Source: Pasteurella testudinis DSM 23072 (GTDB lineage Bacteria; Pseudomonadota; Gammaproteobacteria; Enterobacterales; Pasteurellaceae). From it: 64,000 nucleotides of DNA. Below are positions 47,872 through 57,221 of this stretch, in pieces (position 1 is the stretch's first letter; each line of letters starts with the position of its first letter). The position numbers and the translations under genes were made by a program. The notes under the pieces were generated by a model, which was not told where the DNA came from, did not search any database, and saw nothing but the letters and a program-made list of their open reading frames with translations. Where the stretch lies: the NCBI RefSeq assembly GCF_900176075.1, contig NZ_FWWV01000024.1, positions 86,116-150,115 on the forward strand. Reading direction: 5' to 3'.

Positions 47872-47930
47872 ATTACCACTCTGCTTTGCCGGTGTTTTGC
47901 GCGCTTTTCAGGGTGGTAATTTTATCTTTT
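47872..47930 (+). terminator. Intercistronic hairpin after fetP
   Basis: ATTACCACTCTG (47872-47883) pairs with CAGGGTGGTAAT (47909-47920) with one mismatch, followed by a T-rich stretch. It is probably a partial terminator or mRNA stabiliser that keeps the abundant fetM-fetP mRNA above the rest. Confidence 0.6.
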
Positions 47931-47985
47931 TAAATCTTATTTATTCCAATCTGAATAGGATTTAAAAACATAAAAGGTTGTTGCA

Positions 47986-49440
47986 ATGAATTACTTTTTC
48001 ACCTCGGTTTTACAATTATTGCTGCCGTTCGGCATACTCAGCGGTTTGTTGTGGGCAAAACAGCGAACCGTGCCGGACAAAGCGCTGTTTTGGCTCTCTC
48101 TGACCGCACTTTGCGGCGGCTTTGTCCTATGGCAACTGTTCACCGTCAACCAAAGCCTGAAACTGATATTGTCAATCGGTTATGTGTCGGTATTACTGTT
48201 CAGCCTGCTTAGCGCTTGGCTGAATCGGCGGCAACTGCTCTACCTTGCGCAAGCCCTGTTGCTGCTGTTCGCCGGTATTTTCTGGGCGCAAAATCCGAAT
48301 TTGAGCGCAATCACCTCCACCGAGATCATCAACACCGATTTTATCCTCAATCTGTTTGCCATTGCGACCGCACTTTTGCTCTGTCTGTTGTGTGCCAACT
48401 GGATTGTCAGTCTGTTACGGCAAAGCGCATTGGCTTATTCCGCTTCTTGGCAGTTGCGGCTGGTAGCTATATTGCTGTTGGTCGTTTGGCTGTTGTTACC
48501 GCTCAGCGGGCAAATTTTGCTGTCGCTGATTAAATTGCAATTGATCGAACTGGATAAAACCCTGCTCAGTTTTGTTGCCAAAAGCCTGAATTTGACCATT
48601 TGGAATAATTATCTGCTGGCGGGCATGCTTATCGCAATCAGCCTGCTGTTTTTGGTTTGCGTGCAACGTCCGCGCCAACGTGCGCTGGCACAGCAAACCG
48701 ATTTAATCGAAAAACGGCAAAAAACCGCACTTTACCGCCAAGCGCGCCGCATTACGCTGTCCGGCTTGCTGTTGGCGCTGATGGTGATCGCCGCACAGTT
48801 GTATTGGGATAAAATCGCTTCGCAGCCGCCGCGCCTGTCGCAAGCTACGCCGGTGACATTGTCACAAGACGGACAAGTACATATCGACATCAAACAGGTC
48901 AGCGACGGCAAATTACACCGCTTCGTTTGGATTTCCGACGAAGGCAAAGCCGTGCGTTTCTTTATTATCAACCGGTTAAGCGATCGTGTCAGCTTGGGCG
49001 TGGTGTTTGACGCCTGCCTGCTGTGCGGCGATCAGGGTTATGTGATGCAAGGCAATCAGGTGATCTGCGTGGCTTGCGGCGTGCATATGTTTATTCCGTC
49101 GATCGGCAAACCGGGCGGCTGCAATCCGGTACCGATTAATGATTGGCAGCAAACCGATACACAAGTGATTATCAGCAAGCAAAGTTTAGAAGAAGGATTG
49201 AATTATTTTTCGACTATCGTCAAATTAGAAGTTATCGATCCGGTGGACGGCAGCAAGCTGCTCAATACCGACGCCAAATTTAAATACAGCTACGCCGGCA
49301 AAACCTACTTTTTTGCTTCGGAACAGAACCTCAATCGCTTGCGTGACGATCCTGAACGCTACCTTTCTCCACAAAGTCAAGCGCCACAAAGTCAAGCGCC
49401 ACAAAACCAAGTGCCGCAAAGTCGATTGACGGAGGAATAA
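47986..49440 (+). CDS. DUF2318 Fe-S membrane protein of the FTR1-P19 system
   Basis: This 484-residue protein has about eight N-terminal helices, then a periplasmic DUF2318 domain with C344xxC347 (CLLCGDQGY) and C361xxC364 (CVACGVH), and a C-terminal YHS-like segment (KYSYAGKTYFFASEQNLNRL) without its usual cysteines. It corresponds to Cj1660 in the Campylobacter p19 operon. A redox role during iron import is inferred. The last residues are encoded by a short tandem repeat (PQSQA units). A perfect matS site lies inside. Confidence 0.88.
   Translation: MNYFFTSVLQLLLPFGILSGLLWAKQRTVPDKALFWLSLTALCGGFVLWQLFTVNQSLKLILSIGYVSVLLFSLLSAWLNRRQLLYLAQALLLLFAGIFWAQNPNLSAITSTEIINTDFILNLFAIATALLLCLLCANWIVSLLRQSALAYSASWQLRLVAILLLVVWLLLPLSGQILLSLIKLQLIELDKTLLSFVAKSLNLTIWNNYLLAGMLIAISLLFLVCVQRPRQRALAQQTDLIEKRQKTALYRQARRITLSGLLLALMVIAAQLYWDKIASQPPRLSQATPVTLSQDGQVHIDIKQVSDGKLHRFVWISDEGKAVRFFIINRLSDRVSLGVVFDACLLCGDQGYVMQGNQVICVACGVHMFIPSIGKPGGCNPVPINDWQQTDTQVIISKQSLEEGLNYFSTIVKLEVIDPVDGSKLLNTDAKFKYSYAGKTYFFASEQNLNRLRDDPERYLSPQSQAPQSQAPQNQVPQSRLTEE
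48853..48865. other. matS site (perfect) within the DUF2318 gene
   Basis: GTGACATTGTCAC fits the MatP consensus at every position, 17.4 kb from dif. Confidence 0.85.
49372..49431. repeat. 15-bp in-frame tandem repeat
   Basis: Four 15-base units of the type CAAAGTCAAGCGCCA (the first two identical, the third and fourth diverged) encode PQSQA-like pentapeptides at the C-terminus. The unit is a multiple of three, so copy changes alter tail length, not frame. Confidence 0.75.
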
Positions 49441-49443
49441 GTT

Positions 49444-50802
49444 ATGCTGTTACGCATGTTGTTACAATCGTGGAAAAACGGGTTACGGCGCAAGTTTTTG
49501 GCGATTTTCACCATTTTTCTCGCCGCCGGTTTAATCTCCGCCCTGCTGGCGGTGTCGATTGATATCGGCGATAAAATGGCAAAAGAGCTGAAATCCTATG
49601 GCGCTAATATTTTGATTGAACCTGCCGCCCAAGCCGCGCTGCCGCAAGTCGATCAGGCGCGGGAAACGCTGTTGCAGGGGCAGGATTTTTTAGACGAAAA
49701 AGAGCTGCCAAACATTAAAGATATTTTTTGGGGCAATAATATCGTCGGCTTTGCGCCGCAATTGAATGCGCCTTTTGAGCTGATTAGCCGCAACGGGCAC
49801 GCGCTGCAACAGGATATCAGTGTGCTGGGCACGTTTTTTGACTATCCGATCGGCATTCCGGACGATCCGGATTATCACACCGGACAGAAAATCATCAGCC
49901 CGTATTGGCAGGTGGACGGCGAATGGGTTGATGACAGTGTCAAACATCGCCATAACCGTGATAACGCGCAAAGTGCGGTTGCGCCGCAAGCGCTGGTCGG
50001 TCGCCAACTGGCGGCAAGTGCCGATATCCATATCGGGGATCGGTTGCAATTACGTCCGTTCACTGACTCTACCACAGAGATGACCGCACTTTTAGAGGTG
50101 ACGGTAAGCGGAATTCTGTCGAGCGGCGGCAATGAAGAAAATCAAGTGATCGTGCCGCTGCACGCCCTGCAAAACAGTTTGAACCTCCACGGCAAGGTGC
50201 AGTCGGTACGGGTTTCGGCGTTGACCGTGCCGGAAAACGATCTGTCGCGCAAAGCGCGGGAAAATCTGGAAGCGTTGGACGCCGAAGAGTATGACCGCTG
50301 GTATTGCACCGCCTATGTTTCGTCAATCGCCCACCAGCTGGAAGAAGCGGTATCCGGCGCAGTGGTGCGCCCGATTTGGCAGGTCGCCGCTTCCGAAGGC
50401 GTGGTGATTGAAAAAATCCAGTTGCTGTTGGCGGTCGTCACGTTGGCGGCACTGCTGGCCTCCGCGATGGGAATCGCCTCGCTGATGACCAGCAACATTA
50501 TCGAACGCAGCAAAGAGATAGGCTTGATGAAAGCGCTAGGTGCACATCAACGGCAAATCAATCTGCTGTTTTATTGCGAAGCCGGTTTAAGCGGCGTTAT
50601 CGGCGGGTTATTCGGTTGCCTTGCCGGTTGGGGTTTGGCTGGTTTTATCGGCGATGCGTTGTTCGGACAACCGCTCTCTTTTGCTTGGATTGTAGTGCCG
50701 TGCGTGCTGTTTTTGTCGGTGATGATTGCGATTATCGGCACTTGGTTTCCGGCGCACCGCATTGCCAAACTCTACCCGATCGAGGTGTTGTATGGGCGTT
50801 AA
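49444..50802 (+). CDS. FtsX-like ABC permease 1 of the iron operon
   Basis: This 452-residue protein has one N-terminal helix, a large periplasmic domain and three C-terminal helices (MacB/FtsX type; ERSKEIGLMKALGAHQRQI). It corresponds to Cj1661 in the p19 operon. It follows the DUF2318 gene by 3 bases. With the next permease and ATPase it probably forms a mechanotransmission-type ABC complex supporting iron release or redox, not classical import. Confidence 0.88.
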   Translation: MLLRMLLQSWKNGLRRKFLAIFTIFLAAGLISALLAVSIDIGDKMAKELKSYGANILIEPAAQAALPQVDQARETLLQGQDFLDEKELPNIKDIFWGNNIVGFAPQLNAPFELISRNGHALQQDISVLGTFFDYPIGIPDDPDYHTGQKIISPYWQVDGEWVDDSVKHRHNRDNAQSAVAPQALVGRQLAASADIHIGDRLQLRPFTDSTTEMTALLEVTVSGILSSGGNEENQVIVPLHALQNSLNLHGKVQSVRVSALTVPENDLSRKARENLEALDAEEYDRWYCTAYVSSIAHQLEEAVSGAVVRPIWQVAASEGVVIEKIQLLLAVVTLAALLASAMGIASLMTSNIIERSKEIGLMKALGAHQRQINLLFYCEAGLSGVIGGLFGCLAGWGLAGFIGDALFGQPLSFAWIVVPCVLFLSVMIAIIGTWFPAHRIAKLYPIEVLYGR

Positions 50803-51919
50803 TATGTTCTGGCGTTTGGTGTTCCGTGCGTTGCGCTTGCGCCTGCAACGGGTCGCGATTATTTTTGCCGCCCTGACCGTCGGTGCGGCAATTGTCACTG
50901 CGATGTCGGCGGTCTATTTTGATATCAATACCAAAATGAGCCAAGAATTACGCACTTTCGGCGCCAATTTTTATATTGGCTCGAAACATCAAACCACGCT
51001 GTCACAACAGCCGTTTCAGCAAATTCTGGCACAAGCGTCGACCGGTTTGCTAAATGCCGCCGGCCCTTATTTATACGGCGTGACCCGCAGTGAATTGGAG
51101 AAGATTGCGATTATGGGCGTGTGGTACGACGCCATGCCGACCCTTGCGCCCTATTGGCAAATCCGCGGACAACAAATCGGGGTGAATTTCGATCAGCGCA
51201 ACGTGATGATCGGCAAAACCTTAGCCGAGCGGCTGCATTTAACACTCGGCGATGAAATCACCTTAAGCAACGAGCAGCAGCAAAAACGCAGCTTCAAAAT
51301 TAAAGCGATCGTGGAAGCCGGTGATGCCACCGACAATATGTTGATCGTCAATCTGGAATTTGCGCAGACATGGCTGAACAAGCCTGAGCAAATCAGTTAT
51401 GCGCTGTTAAGCGTGAAAAATGAACAGGGACAGGTGGAGCAATTCGCCGAACAGCTGCGCCGCCAATATCCCGATTTGGAAATTCGCCCGATTCGTAAGG
51501 TTTCCGCTTCCGAAGGGCAGATTCTGGATAAAATCAAAGGCTTAATGGGCTTGATTTCGTTGGTGATTTTGATTTTGGCGACCCTGTGCGTCAACACCAC
51601 TTTAATTGCGATTATCGCTGAGCGTGCCAAAGAGTTCGCACTGCAAAAAGCACTCGGCGCCAAACGCGGCGATATCATCAAACAAATCACCACCGAAACC
51701 CTGCTAATCGCCCTGTTCGCCACACTTGCTGGCTTGATTTTAGGCTATATTTTGGCGCAGGTGTTGGGGATCGCAGTGTTTAAATCCAGCATTGATCTGC
51801 GCTTGCCGGTGATTCCGATCACGCTGCTGCTCTCGCTGATCGTGGCGATGATTGCGGTGATCGTGCCGACCCGACGGGCGTTACAAATTGAAACCGCCAA
51901 CGTATTGAAAGGTGAATAA
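50792..51919 (+). CDS. FtsX-like ABC permease 2 of the iron operon
   Basis: This 375-residue protein has the same one-plus-three helix layout (ERAKEFALQKALGAKRGDI). The start at 50792 overlaps the previous gene by 11 bases; the ATG at 50804 is an alternative. It pairs with permease 1 and corresponds to Cj1662. Confidence 0.88.
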   Translation: MGVNMFWRLVFRALRLRLQRVAIIFAALTVGAAIVTAMSAVYFDINTKMSQELRTFGANFYIGSKHQTTLSQQPFQQILAQASTGLLNAAGPYLYGVTRSELEKIAIMGVWYDAMPTLAPYWQIRGQQIGVNFDQRNVMIGKTLAERLHLTLGDEITLSNEQQQKRSFKIKAIVEAGDATDNMLIVNLEFAQTWLNKPEQISYALLSVKNEQGQVEQFAEQLRRQYPDLEIRPIRKVSASEGQILDKIKGLMGLISLVILILATLCVNTTLIAIIAERAKEFALQKALGAKRGDIIKQITTETLLIALFATLAGLILGYILAQVLGIAVFKSSIDLRLPVIPITLLLSLIVAMIAVIVPTRRALQIETANVLKGE

Positions 51920-52605
51920 TGACAGAGCAAAAATGGGTGATCGAAACCCGACATTTGGTTAAACGTTTCGGACAGGTGACCGCACTTGACGATATCAATA
52001 TTCAAATCGCCGCCGGCGAATTCGTTGCGATTATGGGTGCTTCCGGTTCCGGCAAAACCACACTGATGAATATTTTGACCTGTTTGGACACCGCCAGCGA
52101 CGGCAAAGTGATTTTAGACGGTGTAGACGCCGCCAAGCTGAACGAAGAGCAACGGCAGCGTTTTCGTGCCGAAAAAATCGGTTTGGTGTTCCAACAATTC
52201 CATTTGATTCCCTACCTGACCGCACTTGAAAACGTGATGTTGGCGCAACATTATCACAGCGTCACCGACGAAGCGTCGGCGAAAGCAGTGTTATGCCAAG
52301 TCGGATTAGAACAGCGGATTCACCACCTGCCAAGCCAACTGTCCGGCGGCGAACAGCAACGGGTGTGTATCGCCCGTGCGTTGGTCAACCGTCCGCCGGT
52401 GATTTTTGCCGACGAACCGACCGGCAATCTGGACGAAACCAACGAACGTTTGATCCTGCAACTGTTGACCGAACTGAACCGACAAGGGCGCACCATCGTG
52501 ATGGTCACGCACAATCCGGAATTGGGCAAACTGGCACACCGCACCATCTTCTTGCAACACGGCAAATTTTTGCGCGAAGAAAAACATGAATCGAGGACAA
52601 ATTGA
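51919..52605 (+). CDS. ABC ATPase of the iron operon
   Basis: This 228-residue LolD/MacB-type ATPase has Walker A GASGSGKTT, Q-loop VFQQFHLIP, signature LSGGEQQRV, Walker B VIFADEPTGNLD and switch VTHNPE. Its ATG shares a base with the previous stop (TAATG). It energises the two FtsX-like permeases. Confidence 0.92.
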   Translation: MTEQKWVIETRHLVKRFGQVTALDDINIQIAAGEFVAIMGASGSGKTTLMNILTCLDTASDGKVILDGVDAAKLNEEQRQRFRAEKIGLVFQQFHLIPYLTALENVMLAQHYHSVTDEASAKAVLCQVGLEQRIHHLPSQLSGGEQQRVCIARALVNRPPVIFADEPTGNLDETNERLILQLLTELNRQGRTIVMVTHNPELGKLAHRTIFLQHGKFLREEKHESRTN

Positions 52606-53081
52606 TGAAAACGTTGTTGAAAACCGCCTTGTTTGCGCTAACCTGCCTGTTTCTGACCGCCTGCGAAGAGCAACAAGCCACCGTCGGCAAAAAAGCGCCG
52701 CAACTGGCGACCTTTAATTTGAGCGGCGAAGCGGTGAAACTGGAAAATGTGGTGCAACAAAAACCGCTGTTTATCACCTTTTGGTCGGAAAACTGCGGCG
52801 GCTGCATTGCCGAAATGCTGGAATTACAGCGCTTGCAGCAAGCTCATCCGGATAAACTGGATTTTCTGGCGATCAATATCGACGGTAAAAACGCCGATAC
52901 TGCCACCGTCGCCAAACAACGTGGCATTACTCTACCGGTGGTGAAAGATCAGCTCGGTATCACCGCCGAACGTTACCAAGTGATCGGCACGCCAACCTCG
53001 TTTCTGATCGCTACCAACGGCGTGTTACAACAACGCATGGAAGGCTTCGATCACGAACAGGTTAATGCGCTGTTTGAATAA
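52605..53081 (+). CDS. TlpA-like thiol-disulfide lipoprotein
   Basis: This 158-residue protein has a lipobox (LFLTAC, C about 20) and a thioredoxin fold with the redox motif SENCGGCIAEM and the cis-Pro region IGTPTSFLI. The ATG at 52605 overlaps the ATPase stop (TGATG). Thioredoxin-like proteins are the last genes of p19/FetMP operons (Cj1664-Cj1665). It probably keeps Fe-S or copper centres of the system reduced. Confidence 0.9.
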   Translation: MKTLLKTALFALTCLFLTACEEQQATVGKKAPQLATFNLSGEAVKLENVVQQKPLFITFWSENCGGCIAEMLELQRLQQAHPDKLDFLAINIDGKNADTATVAKQRGITLPVVKDQLGITAERYQVIGTPTSFLIATNGVLQQRMEGFDHEQVNALFE

Positions 53082-53149
53082 TATGCGGACGGCTTACTTA
53101 TTCTGTACTAAAATAGCGGCATTATTTAGTTAACAACAGGATTTTCAAC

Positions 53150-53470
53150 ATGCGGTTTCATTTTTTCCCCTCCTTATGCGCCATTACCCTCGCCTTGCTG
53201 ACGGCACAAAGTGCGGTCGCCGAGGCGGATATCGCCAAAGGCAAACGCCAATATCAACAGCTATGCGCCATGTGCCACGGCCGCAACGCAGAAAAACAGG
53301 CATTTGACACCTCGGCGGTGATTGCAGGCATGGCAGAAAGTGACATTGTCACAGCGTTAGAGAAACGCAAAAACGGTGAAATCGAAGGCGCAGGCAACAC
53401 GGTTAAAGCACGCCTAAGCGAGCAAGATAGGCAAAATTTAGCGGCTTATATTGCAACGCTGGGGGAATGA
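53150..53470 (+). CDS. Periplasmic c-type cytochrome
   Basis: This 106-residue protein has a signal peptide (QSAVA-EAD) and one haem c site CAMCH, with the distal-side region AGMAESDI containing the likely axial Met. It resembles small class I cytochromes. A 68-base gap with a promoter-like sequence precedes it, so it may be independent of the iron operon or its last member, in place of the second thioredoxin of Campylobacter. It contains a perfect matS site. Confidence 0.88.
   Translation: MRFHFFPSLCAITLALLTAQSAVAEADIAKGKRQYQQLCAMCHGRNAEKQAFDTSAVIAGMAESDIVTALEKRKNGEIEGAGNTVKARLSEQDRQNLAAYIATLGE
53340..53352. other. matS site (perfect) within the cytochrome gene
   Basis: GTGACATTGTCAC fits the MatP consensus exactly, the third perfect site in 19 kb. 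Confidence 0.85.
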
Positions 53471-53473
53471 ATT

Positions 53474-54166
53474 ATGCAAAAAATCGGCATTATCGGCGGT
53501 ATGAGCCCTGAAAGCACCCTGCTCTACTATTCGCAGATCAATCGCGGGGTTAATCAGGCGTTAGGCAAAAACCACAGTGCCGATTTGCTGCTGCACAGTG
53601 TTGATTTTGAGACCATTGTGCAATTACAGAAAAACAATGATTGGCAACAAGCCGGTGAATTGTTGGCGCAAAGTGCGGTTATGTTAGAAAAAATGGGGGC
53701 ACAAGCGTTACTGCTCGCCACCAACACCATGCACAAAGTCGCTGATCAGATCCAAGCAGCTTGCCAAATTCCGCTGCTACACATCATCGACAGCACCGCA
53801 CTTGCCATTCAGCAAGCCGGACTGAATAAAATCGCCTTGCTCGGCACACGCTTCACCATGAGCGATGGTTTTTATCGTGATCGGATTGAAAAATTCAGTA
53901 TTGAATTGGTGACCCCAAACGCTGAACAACAACACGAAATCCACCGCATTATTTTTGATGAACTGTGTCTAAATCAAGTCAACCGTACTTCGCGTGACTA
54001 TTATCTCAATGTGATCAACGATCTGAAAGCCCAAGGTGCGCAAGGCGTGATTCTTGGCTGTACCGAAATCTGCCTGCTGATCAATGCAGAAAACGCCCCC
54101 CTGCCGACGTTCGACAGCACTGCGCTGCATACCCAAGCCGCCGTTAAGTTTATTCTGCGCCGATAA
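53474..54166 (+). CDS. Aspartate/glutamate racemase family protein (YgeA-like)
   Basis: This 230-residue enzyme starts KIGIIGGMSPESTLLYY and has the two active-site regions LATNTMHKV (T83 in place of the first Cys) and LGCTEICLL (C196). E. coli YgeA has the same Thr/Cys arrangement and racemises several amino acids, such as homoserine. The start lies 3 bases after the cytochrome stop, so the two may be co-transcribed. The substrate is not shown by sequence. Confidence 0.88.
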   Translation: MQKIGIIGGMSPESTLLYYSQINRGVNQALGKNHSADLLLHSVDFETIVQLQKNNDWQQAGELLAQSAVMLEKMGAQALLLATNTMHKVADQIQAACQIPLLHIIDSTALAIQQAGLNKIALLGTRFTMSDGFYRDRIEKFSIELVTPNAEQQHEIHRIIFDELCLNQVNRTSRDYYLNVINDLKAQGAQGVILGCTEICLLINAENAPLPTFDSTALHTQAAVKFILRR

Positions 54167-54207
54167 AATGCACATGTGATCGAGTGCGAAAGTGCGGTTT
54201 AACCGCA

Positions 54208-55440
54208 TTAAAAATTCCGTTGCCGAGTGACATACGCCAATAGCCACACGGCAATGGCAAAACCGGTCGCAATGATATACACGCTGTTATATCCCCACAG
54301 ATTAGCGATGCGCAGCGCAAAAAAATTGGCGGGATAAACCCCGAGCAGCACCGCACTGTATTGCAAAGCGGTATCCAGCGTCACAAAGTGCGGTTCGGCT
54401 TTATCCATCAACAAGGTTAATACGATCGGCAGCATAAAACTGTAAGCCAGACTCAGCAGGATAATCGGTAGCGCAATCCATTCCGACTGCCATTCCAGCA
54501 GATTATCACTGTAAACAAAGCCGAATACCAGCGCAATTTGGATCAACAAAATCCAATTGACCATCTGAAAACGGCTGTATTTTTGCAGTAAATAACCGGA
54601 CAGCGGCACAACGACAATACAAACCAACGGCACAATGATCGCAAGCAGCAAGCCGATATTTTGCGGCTGCCACCCCATTTCGCTTAAACGCGGAATAAAG
54701 GTCGTCGCCACCAAAGCGCAGGGAATGCAGGAAAGAAATAGCAAACAAAACCAGCTGAAGCCGGAGTTAGGCCGTTGCCAAAAAGTAAACAAGCGTTTAA
54801 ACAGCATAGGTAAACCCATCGCGTCCGCTTTGGCGACCGGCATTTCGGCTTCGCGATAACACAGCAGCTGTAGCGCCAGCAGCGATGACAGCCCGACCAT
54901 TAAACTGATCGCCGCATTCCACCCGAAATGCTGATAACAATATAGCGCCAAACCACCGCCGACCATTCTTCCCAAGCGTGCGCCCGCCACTTGGATTGCG
55001 CCGCCGTAACCGCGTTTTTTAAACGGCAGCAGGCGGCAAGTCAGTCCCAATACCGCACAACTGAAAATCAGGCTCATCAAGCAGAAAACCGCGCAAATGA
55101 TCAGTAAAAACAGAATATCCCGTTGCGGATCAATAAAATAAAAACCGATAAAGCCGAACAGCATCGCCAAATTGGAAATAAACAACCAGCTTTTAAATTG
55201 ACCGAACGATTTAAATGAAAAACGCTCGATTAGCGGCGAAATGAGAAAAGCCGCCGCTTCGATCATTGCCAACATATAAATCCAGCTTAATTGGTTTAGC
55301 GTAAAACCCTGATCTTTCAGCATGGTGACCAGCGCAATCATATAGAACCCGATTATCGTGGTTTTAAAGGTTGCCAGGCTGATTAAAAGCGCCCAATCCT
55401 GCCAAAACAGTTTTTTCTCCGACATCAACTCTCGTTCCAT
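54208..55440 (-). CDS. MFS transporter of the siderophore cluster
   Basis: This 410-residue major facilitator protein has 12 predicted helices. It is the last gene of a TonB receptor-ABC-ABC-MFS operon, the place of ybtX in the yersiniabactin cluster. It may export or import siderophore. The ATG at 55440 has AGGA eight bases upstream; the fifth codon after it is an alternative ATG. Confidence 0.82.
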   Translation of the reverse strand: MERELMSEKKLFWQDWALLISLATFKTTIIGFYMIALVTMLKDQGFTLNQLSWIYMLAMIEAAAFLISPLIERFSFKSFGQFKSWLFISNLAMLFGFIGFYFIDPQRDILFLLIICAVFCLMSLIFSCAVLGLTCRLLPFKKRGYGGAIQVAGARLGRMVGGGLALYCYQHFGWNAAISLMVGLSSLLALQLLCYREAEMPVAKADAMGLPMLFKRLFTFWQRPNSGFSWFCLLFLSCIPCALVATTFIPRLSEMGWQPQNIGLLLAIIVPLVCIVVVPLSGYLLQKYSRFQMVNWILLIQIALVFGFVYSDNLLEWQSEWIALPIILLSLAYSFMLPIVLTLLMDKAEPHFVTLDTALQYSAVLLGVYPANFFALRIANLWGYNSVYIIATGFAIAVWLLAYVTRQRNF

Positions 55441-55444
55441 CTGA

Positions 55445-57220
55445 TTAGTCCTGCCCGATCATTTGCTGATAATGCCAAAATTCGGCATAGCGTCCGTTAA
55501 TTTGTAACAATTGGCGGTGTGTTCCCTGTTCGCTAATCTGTCCGTTGTGCAACACTGAAATTTGATGCGCGCCGACCACGGTGGATAAACGGTGGGCAAT
55601 CACCAAAATGGTTCTGTTTTTCACCAACGCGTCCAATGCTTTTTGCACCGCCAATTCATTATGCGTATCCAGCGCCGCCGTCGGTTCGTCCAAAATCAAA
55701 ATCGGAGCATCTTTCAAAATCGCCCGCGCAATCGCCAAACGCTGTTTTTCACCGCCGGACAGATTGCTGCCGATATCGGCAATCGGCGTCTGGTATGCCT
55801 GCGGCAAACGTTGGATAAAATCGTGGCATTGCGCTTGTTTGGCGGCGGCGATCACGGTTGCGTCATCAGCGTCCGGTTTTGCCATGCGGATATTGTTTAA
55901 AATCGTATCCTGAAACAGATAAACATCTTGAAATACCACCGAAATCATGCTCATTAATTGTGATTGGCTCAATCGGCGGATATCAATGCCGCCAATCGTA
56001 ATCGTGCCGCTGTCGGGATCGGCATAGCGCAGCAAAAGACGCAGCAAGGTGGTTTTGCCACAACCGCTAGTGCCGACGAATGCGTTGAAACTGTTCGGCG
56101 CAATCTGCAAATTAATTTTTTGCAACACCGGTTTTTGCTGATTCGGATACGCAAAGCTGACATTGTGGTAAACAATGGCATAGTTGTCCGGCATAACTGC
56201 ACTTTCACTTTCCTCAAGTTCCGGCAGCTGCATAACGGCTTCCAGTTTTTCGCAACTGATGACGAAAATTTCCAGCAGTGACGTCATCTGCACAAAGAAA
56301 TTCAAGACATCGGCGGCGCGGGCGATCATCACCATCACCGTTGCCAGCAGCAGCCAGCTTGCACTGCCGTTGCCGGTCCAAATCAAGCCGAAAATCAGAA
56401 TAATCAACAGGCTGATTTGGACGGTTGAGGTGATAATCAAATTGGGCATTTCGCCTTTTTTGGTGCCGATCCGTTGAATCGCCGCCACATCTTGCGCCAC
56501 CTGATCAAAACGGCTGATTTTATCATGCAGTTGCGCGGTCGATTTCAGCACCTCCAAGCCCTGAATAAACTCCACCGCTTCGCCTTTTAAGCGTTCATTG
56601 GCTTCCGCCAGAATGCTGAAACCGCGCCGAAACGCCTTGCGCCGCCATAAATACAAGGGAATCGTCAACGGAAAGATAATCAAAATAATCATGCCGAAGC
56701 GCCAGTCGAAAAATAACAAAGCAAGTGCGGTCGCCAGCGGAATGGTCACGGCATAAATAATGGTGGTCATTAACGTAAAAGCATAGGCGGCGGCTTCATT
56801 GACGCTCTGCACCAACACCGAGTTCAATTCTCCCGAGCGGAAGTTGCTCAGTATCGCCAGCGGTACTTTGCGTAATTTATCCCCCAAACGTGAGCGCAAC
56901 TGATAGACCGCCAAATTGGCATAACCTTTGGTATCGTAGCCGTCGGCAAAAACCCGCAAGCCGATACTCAACGCCAATAATAACAGCACCACGCCGGCAT
57001 GCCATTGAATCTGCGCCGGATTGCCGCTTTCCATTGCACTAAAGAGCGGATATAACATCGCAATACCGATACCGAAAACGAGCGCCGATAGTGCCGACAA
57101 AATCAGGCAAACGGTCAATTGCCCTTTCTGACCGCCTGCCATCTGCAATAAGTGACTGTAGGTTAAGTACAGCCCTTTGGTATTTTGTGTCGCTTGATTA
57201 AAATAAGTTTGCAACTTCAT
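55445..57220 (-). CDS. ABC half-transporter 2 for siderophore (YbtQ/IrtB-like)
   Basis: This 591-residue protein has six N-terminal helices and a C-terminal ATPase with Walker A GTSGCGKTT, signature LSGGEKQRLAIARA and Walker B ILILDEPTAALD. I start it at the ATG 57220 (MKLQTYFNQATQ), one base after the upstream gene; the 65 residues before it are out-of-frame read of that gene. Exporter-fold importers of this pair type carry Fe-siderophores in YbtPQ and IrtAB. Confidence 0.88.
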   Translation of the reverse strand: MKLQTYFNQATQNTKGLYLTYSHLLQMAGGQKGQLTVCLILSALSALVFGIGIAMLYPLFSAMESGNPAQIQWHAGVVLLLLALSIGLRVFADGYDTKGYANLAVYQLRSRLGDKLRKVPLAILSNFRSGELNSVLVQSVNEAAAYAFTLMTTIIYAVTIPLATALALLFFDWRFGMIILIIFPLTIPLYLWRRKAFRRGFSILAEANERLKGEAVEFIQGLEVLKSTAQLHDKISRFDQVAQDVAAIQRIGTKKGEMPNLIITSTVQISLLIILIFGLIWTGNGSASWLLLATVMVMIARAADVLNFFVQMTSLLEIFVISCEKLEAVMQLPELEESESAVMPDNYAIVYHNVSFAYPNQQKPVLQKINLQIAPNSFNAFVGTSGCGKTTLLRLLLRYADPDSGTITIGGIDIRRLSQSQLMSMISVVFQDVYLFQDTILNNIRMAKPDADDATVIAAAKQAQCHDFIQRLPQAYQTPIADIGSNLSGGEKQRLAIARAILKDAPILILDEPTAALDTHNELAVQKALDALVKNRTILVIAHRLSTVVGAHQISVLHNGQISEQGTHRQLLQINGRYAEFWHYQQMIGQD

Positions 57221-57221
57221 A

